64,000 nucleotides of DNA from Yamagishiella unicocca (taxonomy: Eukaryota > Chlorophyta > Chlorophyceae > Chlamydomonadales > Volvocaceae), in the NCBI GenBank assembly GCA_003116995.1, contig BDSL01000027.1, forward strand, positions 496,001-560,000, given 5' to 3'. The position numbers and the translations under genes are program-made. Within the stretch, counting starts at the first letter, position 1. Each line of letters opens with the position of its first letter. Of the stretch, positions 1 to 12,472 are shown piece by piece. Below the pieces are notes generated by a model, which saw nothing but the letters and a program-made list of their open reading frames with translations, had not been told where the DNA came from and did no database searches.

Positions 1-3000
1 CCACGCACCTGGACTGGCCAGCGCCGGGTGCACCTCTTCACTGCTGCAGCAGCCGTTGGCATAACCTTCAGCGAGGCACCCATGCTATACCGTGCCCAGC
101 AGCTGACAGCAGCCTTGGCGGTCCTGTCACCAGGCACTAACTTCCAGGCGTCTGACATCCTTGCAGAATGGGCTGCACAGCATGACCATGCTGTTGTCCT
201 GGAGCAGACGCGGGACGCCATTCAACAAGTGCCCCTCGCCGCAGTACGACAGGCAGCTGGCCTGGCCCCGCCCGTGTTGGCAACACCACCCGTGGTGCAA
301 CCACCTCCTGCAGCAGCCAGCGCCTACCCGCCGGATGTTGTGGAGCATGTGCCAACTGGCCTGTGGTCGCAGAGCTGGGTGGGAGGTGGCCCTGGCAACA
401 GGCATGGGATAGGCCAGCGACGCACGGCCTGGCAAGCTGTCACCGCCGCACTCCTGGCAACCGCTCTCATAGTGTGCGCCTTTTGCGGGGTCTGCACCTT
501 TGACATTGGCAACAGCCTCGCCAACTGGCACCTGCTGCAGCCAGAGTCCAGCGATGCGATCCCACCTTACCAGCTGTACAACAGCTTGCACGCCGGAAGC
601 CTTCAAGCCAGTGATGGCAGGTGGCATGTGTGTCCAACCTGCAAACCCACACCTACGCCTAGCAATCCCCACCTGCAGCATGTGGTGTTCATGACGCCTA
701 ACTACATGAAGGCCGTCCTGTGCTTGGACCCTCTGCAGCAAATGCGGCTGGCTCTTGTGGACGTGGGAATAGGGTTTCTTGCTCATGCATATGGCTACAT
801 GGCAGCCCGCTTACGTGTGCAGCACTGCATGGCAGCTCTCATTCTCAATTGGAACCCTGTGGACTGGTCACGTGCGACAAGCCTACCAGCAGCGCTGCGG
901 GAAGTCCTGGCGTGGTCTGTGCTGCACAATCCCATCATCACACGCTACCTGACCCTTCTGGAGCAGGCTCCACTCTCACGCCCGTTGCCGTACCTGACAC
1001 CGGAAGCTGTCGCGTCGTTTGCAAGTGATGCCAAGCTGCGCAGCCCGTTGGCCATGGCAACAGCCGAGACCGATGCTGTTGTCAGGAGCAACCTCAGCGT
1101 TGTAATCCCCACTGCGAGATTGCAGGGCTCGCAGAAGCCCACAGTGTACGACGCTGGCACGCTGGCACCACGTGCTGTTGACCATCCAGTGCATGCCTTG
1201 CGTGTGAATGTGGATGGCACAGAAACCCAGGATGGCCCGCCTGGTGTGACTGCAGAAGTTGCCTCCTTTCCGTACTTGTTTCCATTTGGCAGCGGCGCTT
1301 TCTTTGGAGCCACTACCTTGGTTAAGTACCTCCATTACCGCATGCAGTGCCTGTTCAGCCCCTGGACGTTGTGCAAGCCATACATGCTGCTCATGTACGT
1401 CCTGCGCCAATCCGCACGCTTCAAGGAGCCCCACCTTGAGGTAAGGCGGGTACCAACCAGTGTGGATCGGCTGCTAGGCCCCATAACATGCGAACCCTCG
1501 CTCTCGGTATGAGAAGTAGGTCATGATAAGGTGGGGCATTGCAGTTCATTACAGTCACTGTGAAGGATATGCGGACCTCAATGCAGCCTATGCCATCACC
1601 TGGCAAACGTTTCGAACCCCCAACCCCTCACACCCACCGCCATCTGCCAAAACCTGCTTTGGCAGGCTGTCATGGAGACCTCCCTGCACAAGTACAAGGC
1701 AACGCATCCCCAGGCTACTGACGAGGATGCTGTACGACATGTTATACGCCACAAGATTCCCGCCACAATCCCAAACACCCCTGCCTGGCATCGGAGCAAC
1801 CTCCAGGACTTGCTGTGCCTTGTGGACAAATGGGGCATGCCATCATTCTTCCTGACGCTCACCACTGATGAAGTCAGTGAGACCAAGTGGCCAGAGGTGC
1901 AGTCCCTTGAGGAAAAGCTCCAAGAGTGAGTATGGGTATAGCCGGGTGGGTAACGCAAGTAGCCAAGTGATTGGGAACTGAATATGGCAACCGCCATGCC
2001 TGCACCATCGTATTGGATTATACATGGTTGGCTCCAACTCCTCTATCCTATGTGCACTTTGATTGGTCCTCCCCACCCACTTGCGTACCTATGGCTTGCC
2101 ACCCACCCAGCAACTTTGCGCCCCATCTTTCCTAATAGTCATTTACAGCACATGTTCAGCTTCACCCCCCATCCACAATACCTCCCTGTGCTCTGCACCC
2201 CATTCTGCATGACTGCGCCTCATACTACTCTACAGCCGTAACCCCATCGCAAAGGACAGCATATTTCTACTCCCATACAGCAGAAGCAACCCACCTTAGG
2301 CACCGGCTTCAATGTGAGGCTATATAGTGCCTACGAACCACCATTCCGCTCGTTACACCCATCATGGAAAATATCACCTGGTAGCAGTCATCATCAGTAA
2401 CCCTCAACATCGCCCCTCCCCCCCATTCCCAACAAATACAGCTTTTGTCAGGGTTACACCTGGAAGGATGCCCCAGCTGAGAATGCCTACTTGGCGCACA
2501 CACGCATCCAGACCTTTATGAAGGACGTCCTGAAAGCCGACCGGGGTTCTGAGAGCCGTGGGGGCGTCTTGGGCCGGGTGCTGCATTGGGTGGTGCGATA
2601 TGAAGTCCAGAACCGACATGCCTTACATGCACACATTATTCTCTGGGTGCATCCCGATGATGTGGACACAGTGTCTTCTGAGGTGATTGCATGTGTGCCA
2701 GCGAGGTATCTTGGGGACGCCTCTGCACCAACCTGCCCCACAACAAAGGATTACTGGGAAGTCCCCGATGACCCGCACTCAGCAGATCTCCTTCACCATG
2801 TCCTGAGGAAACAGATGCACACATGCACCCCGGCAGGGGAGGCGGGTTGCTGCGCATCGGGGCACTGCAAATATAAATTCCCCTGGGCGCCGCATCCCCA
2901 TGCCCAGCCTACAATAGACGCCACCACCATGCGTTACCAGTACTACCGGCCGACATGGGCTCACCGCAATGTAGTCCCCTACCACCCAGTTCTGGCACTC

Positions 3001-6000
3001 CTCTGGGGAGCTCACCTTAACATCCAGCGCATCAACTCGTCCAGCTGGTCCTTCTACATCCTCAAGTATGCCATGAAGGTAATAGCCCGCACCTCTACCT
3101 GCCAATGAATCCTGGAAACACTAATGCCAAACCAGAGGCACAATATTCACGTGTGGCTTCAACCTATTGTAGTACGACACTTCATGGGTGTATGGCCTTG
3201 TCTCCTGTATGTACCCTACCACCTCAACATGGACTGCCTCTCACCATGTGCTCCCTTTTCCCTCTGTACACACTCTGGCCCAGACGGAGCCCATTGGGGC
3301 CGTCGACATCAGTGAGGCCTCCCGAGTTGCCCTGGGCCTTGATGACAAAGGGCCTGATGGGAGCAGCACTCCCAACTACCTGGCAGCCATGATATCCGCC
3401 TTCTACTGTTCCAGCGTCATCAGCCCTACCCTGGCGTACATGACTCTGGCTGGCATCCCAACGGTAAGCCCTCTTGCATATGCCGTTAATCTTGACATGG
3501 GCTTGGGCCCCTGGGGCTGTAGGTAAGCCCTCCTGAACTTGTAGCCTACAGTACAAGACATGACCTTCCTTTCAACGTGTGCCTTCAAGACTTTGTGTAA
3601 TGTGGGGGGCCGTGCAGATTCATGGCAGTCCATGCCATGGTATGTGGGCAGGCTCCTCGTACAAGGCCTGTCCGGTTCCAATGTTAGCACCCTATGTCAG
3701 TCAGCTCTGGACTGACATGCCTCCACACCATGCTCCCAAGCAGGTCATGATGTCTTCCGCCGTCAAGTACATTGACAGCTCTCCAGTCACATCCCGCACG
3801 CGGCGAGTACTCAGCACCGGCAAGGCAGGCAAGCTACATGGCAACAACAAGCTTAGCATCGCCCCCATTGAGGTGTACTCTACACGGCCGACCCAGCTGG
3901 AAGCAGTGACCTTCAAGAAGTACTTTACTCACTATCGTGTACATGATGGAGATGGCACCCCGCGACGTGCCACCTTTTGCGGCCTCACCCAGACCAACCA
4001 GCGCCTCTTCCGGTTGGAGGAGGCAGCACTAGTGCGCTTCACTGAGTTCGACCCCTCTGCCAACCCTGAGGGCTTCTTTTACAACCTGTTGTTGGAGCAT
4101 GTCCCTTTCCGACATGAGGCTGATCTCCTGTCGGAAGCCAATCGGTCAGGCACCTACTTCGAAGAGTGCCAACTGCGGCAGGTCATTAACAACACCGAGG
4201 ACCTGGACACCCACCTTTCAGCGTAAGTGTGCAACTGGCGTCGAACCCATCACCTTTTCAACCCCAGGGCTATGTCAGCTGGATGTGACACATGCGCCTG
4301 GCATTTTTTAGATCATACATACACACAAAGAGGGCGGGCTCGCCAGCACTGGACCGCTTGATGCACCGCCTTACTTTCTAGAACCACCATGATCGTGCAA
4401 AACCCGTCATCCCTCAGTATAGAGTGTACTACCATGCCCGTCCTTCTAGCTTGAATAGTGCTCCTCCAGCAAGCCTTCAGCCGAACTCAACTGTTGCATG
4501 CTACCACAGGTATTCAGCGTACCACCTTTATGACTTTGAGAAACGGCACGCCATGCTTGCCGCCGTCCTCTCCAAGTACTCTCCGGATGAGTCCCTGGAG
4601 ATGTTTGGTGAAGATGCTGACATCGCACTCACGGCAGCTGTAGCTGGGGACACAGCTGTTGATGGGGAAGCTGCTGGGGAGCCCGCAGAGGACGCCACGG
4701 ACAACACTCCCCAGGAACGCCTCGCGCGCCAGGCTGAGCGTGCTAGGCTCCGTGCAGCGGCTCGTGATGCTCGGCAAGCAGCTGCTCTGACATCGGAGTT
4801 CGAGGAGCTTGATGATACTCCCTTGACGGCACATCAACAGCTGTCAGTAGATGCAATCCTCTCGCAGCTGAACGGCCTCGTTGTGCTCAGTGGCGGACCA
4901 GGCAGTGGCAAGACGTTCACCACCAAGAAGCTTACTCGCCTGTTGCGCCAGCGTGGCAAAATTGTGCAGCTCTCCGCATCCACTGGTGCGGCGGCAGTGC
5001 GCCTTAGTCGCTACGCTTCAACCAACCATGCCGCCTTTAACCTGCCAGTTGGGACTCGGGGGGCACCGTCCCATTTCCGCGAGATGCGTTCGACAGATGC
5101 TCGTGCTGAAGCCATGCGGAGCACCGATGTGTTCATCCTGGACGAGTTCTCCATGATGACAGCGGAGCAGCTGATGCGGTCCATCTTGGCCATTTGGCAC
5201 AGCACAGGCCTGCCCAGCATCGCAGACATGCTGGCCTGCAAGCTTGTCATCCTGGTGGGAGACCATGCACAGGTATGCCTGCCAAGGCTGTGGCAGTGGC
5301 TGCTCCACATAGTGTGTGCTTGTTTGCCTCCCGTAGCAGATACTGATGCACATCTCCCTCGGTCCCTGTACTCGGGGTATCAGCTAAGAGGCCTGCCCAC
5401 TTGCAAGACACCCTGGGATGGCCCACTGCTTATGCTGTAGCCCTACTTCCTGCTTTAGAGACCTCCAACCGCACTTCCTCCCACTGTCCCGCCCCTTGCA
5501 TCCCTCCAATCCCTACCCAGTTGCCCCCAGTTTGCACTCACCTCAACCGTCTACCAGCAGAGGAGGCACGGTCTCAACTGTGCACACGGTGCTGTATTAG
5601 CTCTTCACCGTTGTGGCGCCAAGCGCGTCACATCCACCTTCCCGTATCAGTGCGCCATGCCCGTGATGCTGTCTTTGCCGCCTTCCTGGACACCATTCGT
5701 GTCCGGCTGCCAACACAGCGCGAAATTGATGACACCTTTGGCGCGTTTACTGCCCAGAACCCCATGTACATCAGCGAGGCTGCCGTCGCCACATCAGTGC
5801 AGCTGGATACCACGGTCCTGTGCACCACACGCGAGGATGCCCGCCTCCACAACCTCAACATTCTCCACCGTCTCGAGGACGAGGCTGTGGTTGACGAGGT
5901 CCATGCCTGCCCCCTTGTTCACAATGTGACTGACCCACACGACCTCACCACGCTTGATGCCTGGCTGCGTGCCCCAGATTTCCGTACCCTGTCTGAGGTG

Positions 6001-6707
6001 GCTGTCAAGTCGCGGGTTATCCTTACGGAGAACTGCGACCTCGCACGGGGCGCTGCCAATGGAGCTACAGGGGTCGTCACAAAGCTCAACTTTGATGCGG
6101 CCGGCAAGCTGGTCAGCGTCTGCCTCATCCTCGATGACACCGGCAAAGCCATTACAATCTCCCGCAGGAAGACGAGCCGGAAAGCGCTGAATGGTGTCAT
6201 GTACTACAAGTCCACCTTTCCTCTGGCACTGGGCTGGGCCATAACAGCACACCGGGCACAGGTGTGACACTCGCTGCAACATTGCTGCAACATTGCCCCG
6301 CCTCCAGCGGGGTCTCGGCCACACTGAACTCCCCAAACTGTTATCTTGTTTTTGCAGCCCCCCTACTGCGCAATCACCTTACTTCCGCTGCCTGTTTCAC
6401 CCCGACCCCCTCTGATCAGGGGGCCACACTCGCGTCATCAACAATCCTACACGCCCGAGATGCCTTTGTACCTGGCCTCCTCTATGTCATGCTCTCACGG
6501 GTGACTGAGCGCTCGCTCCTCAAAATCGTGGGCCGCCTCACACCAGACATGTTTGAGCCAGTGCGGATGCCTGGCTTCTCTCAGCCGCAAGAGGATGGGG
6601 TGGCGCCCATGAGGGACATCCGGCCGCCAGTGCCTCCTCCCATCGACCGCACTATGCAAGACTTTAGCGCCGATGCTGATGACCTGGATGCTGACCTCCT
6701 GGTGTGA
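1..6707 (+). mobile_element. Autonomous Helitron Rep/helicase gene (5' end outside window)
   Basis: Rolling-circle transposase: an HUH-type Rep nuclease fused to a PIF1-family helicase. Exons inferred from GT-AG signals and phase: <1-1440, 1666-1925, 2442-3078, 3284-3463, 3744-4222, 4510-5272, 5521-6261, 6420-6707. All join in frame with no stop, giving about 1,595 residues in the window. Visible in order: the Helitron-like N domain (FPYLFPFG near 1265, GMPSFFLTLTTDE near 1837), the HUH motif in HALHAHIILWV (about 2617), the two-Tyr motif YILKYAMK (about 3054), Walker A GGPGSGKTFT (about 4897), Walker B FILDEFSMM (about 5131), GDHAQ|LPPV rebuilt across the 5273-5520 intron, the NGATGVV motif (about 6059), and HRAQ|GATL plus LYVMLSRV across the 6262-6419 intron. 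The reading frame is open to base 1, so the start and the 5' TC terminus lie upstream. All catalytic motifs are intact, so the element may be active. Confidence 0.95.
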
Positions 6708-8500
6708 TTCGATGTTTGTGGGTGCACACCACGGACAGCAGTACACCCCACACTACTAGTGCCAGGCTGCCTGGGTGGGCCTTACTATGCGTCCTGCAGA
6801 GCGTAATGTTCCTTTGGGGGTGGATGTAGGACCCGTGCCATTCAAGTGCCTTGTAGAGCACAGAGCATGATCATAAGGGGACGGGCATAGGGCACATGTT
6901 AGCCGACTTTCTTTATGCCTAGTGAATAGCTGCAGCAGCTGCAGGAGCTGGCTGTAGGTAACGGCCGGTGCTTGTCTGTGCCCTGGGAGTGTACGTCATG
7001 GCAATATGGAGCTTGGCCATTGGTCGCCACCTACGAAGAGCGGAGCACAGTAATTACGCGAATAATCACGATTGCAATATTGGTTTTGGGATTACTCCCT
7101 TTGACGAAACGCCATTATGGGGGAGGCCTCCTACTGGCGTGACCCAATACAACATGTAACAAATTGTCATCGCACTCATCCCTTCGTTAACCTATACGTT
7201 ACCTGTAGGACTCAACTCTCCGTTACAGCACTTGCCTCTCCCTGTTCTCATGTCTTCTACCGTACGGTTGCTGCTCCACTCGCTTTCAGGCCTCACAACG
7301 CATCCCTTCACACCACAAATATTTTACACGACCATCTGCTTCACGAAGAAGACGGTACCCGTCTTTTCTTCTAACAAAACTTCAAACCTCGGTCTTAGGT
7401 GTATATCCCGACGACCGTTGTCGCCCTATACACAGTACGGCAGCATGAACAGCGTTCCGTGCTCACCAGCGCACCAATTGAAACAGGCACATCTAAGCAC
7501 ATCATGTACATGGGGGTCGCCAAACATGCCAAATCATCGGTCAACTCCCTAGTCCTAGCGTCCGTTCTCATCCACAATGTTATTTCGATCGTGGCCGGGT
7601 CACTTGTCCCAAGGAGGTAAGACATGAAGCAGGGTGCATCTCCGTGCCCACGTTGCCCTTGCCCTGCGCCTTGACGGCCTTTGGGGCCTGGGAGGCAGAC
7701 TGTGGCTGTCCACGGGCATTTGCCGGCTTCGACACCAAGCCTCGCCAAGGGCAAACTAACAGTCGGAGCTCCGCTAGCCTGAACCAGCGCAGCACCGGCA
7801 CACCGGAGCGTTCATATCACTCCTTACAGCCAAAGGTGGGGGCCCAGCCGGGCACAGCTGCCAGCTGCCGTGAGGTGCGTATGTCTGGGCCGTAGGGTAC
7901 CTGGAGGGACCTGTGCTTGATGCTGGGATTGCATGCGTGGCTGGCTGTGCGGATGCGCCGACGCGCTGGCCTAGCGATGGGAGGAGCGCCCATGATACGG
8001 CACTTGAGGGGCGGCGCCGAGGATTGCGGCCGAAGCTGCATCAGCTGAAGGCCATGCGAGACGCGCGTGGGGCGTCGAGTCGCCACAGCACAACAGGGCA
8101 CAACCTGGTGGCTCGAAGACTGACCGCTTGACCCGCTTGAGCGTCGTGCGGTCCCGTATGCGCTTCTAGGGAAGCATGCTACCGGCACTCCGGCCGCTGT
8201 ATCGCGACTGCTTCTTCCCAGTATGCTGGCAAGGTGATGTGTGGGGGGGTCGTATATGTAACGCGGTGTGGTGGCGGCGGAAGGTGCCGTACATGGCCAG
8301 ACACCTGGATAAGCCAGCGCCGTGGCCATGCCACAACCGAAAAGCTCGCGGGGAAGGGTCCGAAACAGAAGTCTATTTGGGGGAAGGGGTGTTCGTCAAA
8401 CCGAGGCGAGCATGGGCTGGCAAGAAAAATCCTAGGTGACGTTGCCGGGGATCCTCCCATGAGATGAAACCTGGACGAGGTGACGACCTCTTCGCTTTCC
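6708..8500. other. Helitron 3' flank and intergenic DNA without a confident gene
   Basis: This stretch follows the Helitron stop codon. It holds a segment (7087-7165) that resembles a Helitron-like 3' terminus at 50978-51052. It also holds one exon-like open stretch at 7399-7616, bounded by a ctcttag-like acceptor and a GTAAGA donor, that I could not assign. Nothing else looks coding on either strand; the other open frames lack family signatures and splice partners. Confidence 0.5.
7087..7165 (+). repeat. Degenerate Helitron-type 3' terminal segment (copy A)
   Basis: About 75% identical by eye over roughly 75 bp to the reverse complement of 50978-51052. Shared blocks include CCCTTTGACG, TTATGGGGG, TACTGGCG and ATGTAAC. 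The stem-loop that is perfect in the other copy has mismatches here, and the terminal CTAG has become CATC. Because it lies about 450 bp after the stop of the Helitron gene, I infer it is the eroded 3' end of that element. Confidence 0.5.
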
Positions 8501-8508
8501 TATATAAG
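8501..8508 (+). promoter_or_regulatory. TATA box of the CRM-domain gene
   Basis: TATATAAG about 160 bp upstream of the ATG at 8669, with no other TATA-like sequence nearby. It matches the usual volvocine TATA context, and implies a 5' UTR of roughly 130 nt. Confidence 0.7.
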
Positions 8509-8668
8509 CATCTACATCGCCTGCTTTATGGCAGCACGGTACTGACACACGAGCTTTCAATTCATAAGCTCCGTACCGATACACGGAAAGACTTTATGTT
8601 TCTAGCTGCCTAGCCCGGTTATTCGAATCAGTAAGGGATTGAGTAAATAATAGCTTTTTAATAGGATA

Positions 8669-9454
8669 ATGACGCAAGCGGTTCTGCACCGCGTGACCGC
8701 GAGTGCCAATGTTGGCCGCCTCGCCGGCCCTCAAGGACGGCCAGTCCTTCGAACAACCAGGCTACCAGCATTGTTAATTGCTCTCGGCATGTCGTGCAGC
8801 GGTACCGTCGGCCTTATTAACCCACTGCGGCGGCAACGGAACCGCTGCGTACGAGGCGTCGTCGCGCTTTCTGGCGTGACAAGCACCGAGCCTGTGCTTG
8901 AGGAGGATGAGGACGAGGATGAAGACATCGGACTGGGAACGGGCGGTGAAGTGGATGAATCCGAGCTTGGGCCGCCGCCAGAGGTCCGCTACCAAGGGGC
9001 CATGCATGTCAAGGACCGGAAAGTCTGGCGGGCCAAGGCGGAGACCATGGCAAAAGAAAAGCGGCTTGTCAAGATTCAAGTTGGCCAGCTCGGCATCACG
9101 CCGTCGTTTCTGCGTGCCTGCACAGACATCCTGCTCAAGCACGCGCTTGTGCGCGTCAAGCTGGGCGAGGGATGTGGTCTGGAGCGGCGATCAGCAGCGG
9201 CTGTGCTGGAGAAGTACCTCGACTGCGTTTGCGTGCACCAAATTGGCTTCACCATCACGCTATACCGTCAGGCCGGCCTTCCCCGCCCGTCCAACACGCT
9301 GCCGAACAGCGAGGCAGCTGATGCAGCTCCAGACGCGGCTTTGCTAGAAGCCGGCGCCGTGGCTTCTTCAACCGCAGCCCGCGCGAAGGAAGCACGGAAA
9401 AAGGCGGGGCAGCAGAAGCCGGAGCAGCGGCCGCCCGAGTTCAGCGTGTTGTAG
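8669..9454 (+). CDS. CRM-domain (YhbY-like) RNA-binding protein, probably plastid
   Basis: Single-exon, 261 aa. The first 65 residues are basic, rich in Ala, Arg and hydroxylated residues, and look like an organelle transit peptide. An acidic run of Glu/Asp follows at residues about 78-86. Residues about 130-201 form a CRM domain: a KRLVKIQVGQLGIT start, a central ILLKHALVRVKLGEG stretch, and a C-terminal ITLYR strand. This is the order seen in bacterial YhbY and in the plant chloroplast splicing and ribosome-maturation CRM proteins. The GxxG loop equivalent reads GQLG. The tail is Ala/Lys rich and ends at 9454. As only one CRM domain is present, a YhbY-like ribosome-assembly role is as likely as group II intron splicing. 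A TATA box lies upstream at 8501. Plastid targeting is inferred from composition only. Confidence 0.85.
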   Translation: MTQAVLHRVTASANVGRLAGPQGRPVLRTTRLPALLIALGMSCSGTVGLINPLRRQRNRCVRGVVALSGVTSTEPVLEEDEDEDEDIGLGTGGEVDESELGPPPEVRYQGAMHVKDRKVWRAKAETMAKEKRLVKIQVGQLGITPSFLRACTDILLKHALVRVKLGEGCGLERRSAAAVLEKYLDCVCVHQIGFTITLYRQAGLPRPSNTLPNSEAADAAPDAALLEAGAVASSTAARAKEARKKAGQQKPEQRPPEFSVL

Positions 9455-11376
9455 CCAGCCGCACGCACGTCGTGATCGACGCTGTCAGGTATCTCATTTG
9501 GTTTTGAATCGATCAGAGGCGCTGGTATTATCCCCAGCTTTAGCCGCTATACATGTATGTGTGACGATCGGTTTGGTATCTGCTAATGGGTGTTGCCTCC
9601 TGATATGGTAATTGCGGCCAAGTGAGCGATCTGCGACGTCGTAGCTCGGTGCGGGTAGGGCAGTAAGTGGCTCGGTGCGGTTAGCGGGCTGGAAAGCCTG
9701 TTGCTGTGCGCTCTGCGAACTAGTCGGTTAGATGCTCCCTTTTGCGTAGTACACGACAGATTCCCCGCGGTGTGCGGGTCTGGATACGGACAGTGGATAT
9801 GATTGCAGCTGCCAAGCTAGGCCGATGGGTTATGTCGTATGCGGCTGCGCCTGCTCTTCATAACCCCCCAAATCGTTTCGAAAGGCCAACATGACGGTTT
9901 CTTGTTCGGTCAGCTGGGTCATCTGTTCGACGCTTTTGGCATGTAAGTTCGCCCAGATTTGTAGTGGTCGCAAAGCGTCAGGTGTTATAAAGGGGCATGC
10001 TGACGGATTGGGACTGAGCACTGTAGCCATAGCATGGCAGCCTCCTTATGGCAGTCTCCTGGTGTGGATTGTCAATCCGCTCCTTGGGCTCTGAACTTGG
10101 TAATGTTGATAGGCTGAACACACGTCACGGCCTTAATTACATGCATGTTCTTTGCTGTGTGAGAGTAACGCCGAGTAAGGGACGCGTATGGTAGCCGTGT
10201 TCGGTATCCGATCAGCCGGATCAGTGTCAAGCACAGCAGCATCCGATAGCATCCTCAGTCTCAAGCACAGCAGCATCCGATGGCATCCGAGCGCAACAGG
10301 CCCGCACTGGGCGTCCCCTGGCCCACGCTGTGTGTCCTCGGACCTCCTCGGGCTTGCCATATTGCGATAACTGCACGTCACTGCACATGCCGCCATTGTG
10401 TAAGGTCTTCCAGCTGCTAATGGGCTGGTTGGGCTGCCGTTAGCTAGCCGGGTCGAGGCTGGATCTGCTTCAGCTGGATCTTCTCGGCCACACTAAGGGG
10501 GGCGGCGGCTTGGGTATCGGGAGTGGTAATGAAAATTGAGCCGCAATGAAAACTGAGCTGCGACAGGCTGACAAGTTAACTCCTGGTCCCGGCCCCCACA
10601 AGATGAGGCCCGACCTAAGACCAGTCAGCAGCACAACCGCAATCGTACCAGCGCGCAGGAGCAAACAATCCTGACAAAGGCCATTGATAAATGCGGCCAG
10701 CAGGTGGGAGCGTAAGCGAGCCGTTCCCAGCCAGCATGTGCCAAACATGTGTTTCATCCCCCTGCTGAGCTTTACGCGTGTGTTTTCGGCAAATACTTTC
10801 GGTGGATGGACACTTGGGGGAAAGAGTGCGTGTGCACTCATAACTGGCACGAGGAGTCATCCTAGAGGGGGAAGGGACATGGGGGCACTGGGTTACACCG
10901 TTAGCCGTGCCATATGAAGCGTGAGAAGCCCCTCATGAACGTTGTGTAACTCATGGATTGTACTTAGCTAATGCGTAGAAGTACGCCATGAGAATGAATG
11001 GGGCGTGCGGATGCGACATTGAAGCATTGCGATACGATGCACGATACTGGGTCGGTGCTTGCTCAAGCAAGCATCACATGCATTTAGGTATGATTTTGAA
11101 GATGTGCACGATAGGTGCTAACGGCCTCTTAATTCAGTAGATGTGCCTTGTTTGGGTCCAATGCATTGGATCCTGTCGTACAGTTCGCATACAATTTGTA
11201 GTCCAAACTTCAGGGCTTAGGTTGTGTCCTGTGACCAGCCGCTGATAGCTGTGTACAGTCGCTCCGTAACAAAGACGAGGCCTGGTCTTTCGAGTTTCTT
11301 CCACTTAATAAACGGAGAGACGAAATTTGTATATCAGCGAACACCTACCGTCAAGAGTGATATCATTGACCGCAGC
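9455..11376. other. Intergenic: CRM 3' UTR and MinE upstream region
   Basis: A TGTAA at 9942-9946 is a possible poly(A) signal for the CRM gene. A short direct repeat (CAAGCACAGCAGCATCCGAT type) occurs at about 10229-10280. No supportable gene was found on either strand; open frames near 10470-10917 show no family pattern. Confidence 0.4.
9942..9946 (+). terminator. TGTAA polyadenylation signal candidate, CRM gene
   Basis: First TGTAA (the volvocine poly(A) signal) after the CRM stop codon, 488 bp downstream. No nearer copy was seen. Confidence 0.4.
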
Positions 11377-12472
11377 ATGGACCGAGTAGTGCTACAGTGT
11401 GCAGCTGGCTCCTTCAGCCGGCGCTGTTTGCTGTCAACCTGTGCGACAAGTCGGCATGGACCAATGTCGGGGCCACACAAGCTCCATAACCCACGCGGAC
11501 CTGTCCTGCGGCGAGTGGCTTATAATGAACAGGATATTGCGCGGGCGGTCCTACAGACAACTGGTGGCGCCCTCGTGCGACAGCCGCGACCTGCTGGCAA
11601 CGCGGTCAGCGACCTGCTCTTCAAGCTCCAGCTGTGCTTCCACATCTTTTTCCCTGAAAAGCCTAAAGATGTCACTCCCAAGGAAGAAGTTAAGCGGCGG
11701 CTGAAAATGGTGCTGGTAAGCTCAGCCTTGCTGCTCCAATCGTGCATAAAGAATTGAGGCTTCGGCCGCACCAGGCACAATTGCCCCGATTTACGCTAAT
11801 CCACTGAAGTGATGCCCAACTTTGGCGTTCCATTCTGGCCATTAGGTGGCGGACCGCTGCGGCATGAGCCCTGGCTCTCTTGGCGAGCTTAAGAAGACCA
11901 TCGCACGGGCGCTTCAAGACTTCGTCGACATTGAGTCAGAGGAAGCCATTGAGGTATGAACGATTCTTCCATCCAGTCGCGTCCTTCCGGGAGGTCGTCG
12001 GTAACGGAGGCGTTTTGTGCGTGTGGCCTACAGCCAATTCCCCGGGACTTGATGCACCAGAGGCCTGCCGGCAATAATACACCCTCCTGCTCTTGAAGCA
12101 AAGTCAGGAACAATAGACGCGTTTAGCCCCTTCGCGGGCGGGGCCGTGGAAATTGTCGGTTGGCATGGCACTTACTGCTCGTGGTGGGCTCTCTGTCACC
12201 ATTCAAACCTCGTGTCTGATGTGTACGATTGAGCCTGACAATCCTCCCTGGTCCGCTGAACCGTTTGTCCTCCGGGATCCCAGGTGCAAATCAACGATGA
12301 TCCTGGCCTGGGGACCGTGTACTGCGTAGCAATTCCCGTGCGCCGCGTCAAAGCCGAGACCCGTTTCACGTCGGAAGGGCCACTGGAGACCGGCTCGGAC
12401 GGCGTGCTGCTGGAGTGGGACCCCGCAGACCTGCACTCCGACCCGTCCAGCAGGTTCCCGATGGGATGCTGA
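11377..12472 (+). CDS. MINE: Plastid division topological specificity factor MinE
   Basis: Exons 11377-11715, 11846-11953 and 12284-12472 join in phase 0 to give 211 aa. Residues 1 to about 93 are a poorly conserved, Arg-rich N-terminal extension typical of a chloroplast transit peptide. The MinE core begins at about 95: PKEEVKRRLKMVL, then VADRCGMSPGSL, then the conserved block ALQDFVDIESEEAIE and the C-terminal dimerisation segment GTVYCVAIPVRRVK. MinE stimulates MinD ATPase and so restricts FtsZ ring placement to mid-plastid; it acts at the inner envelope or stroma. Both introns are clean GT-AG (GTAAGC, GTATGA donors). The tail after VRRVK is about 40 residues longer than in bacteria, as in plant MinE. 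Start chosen as the first ATG in frame before the transit-like region. Function is very secure from the core sequence. Confidence 0.95.
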
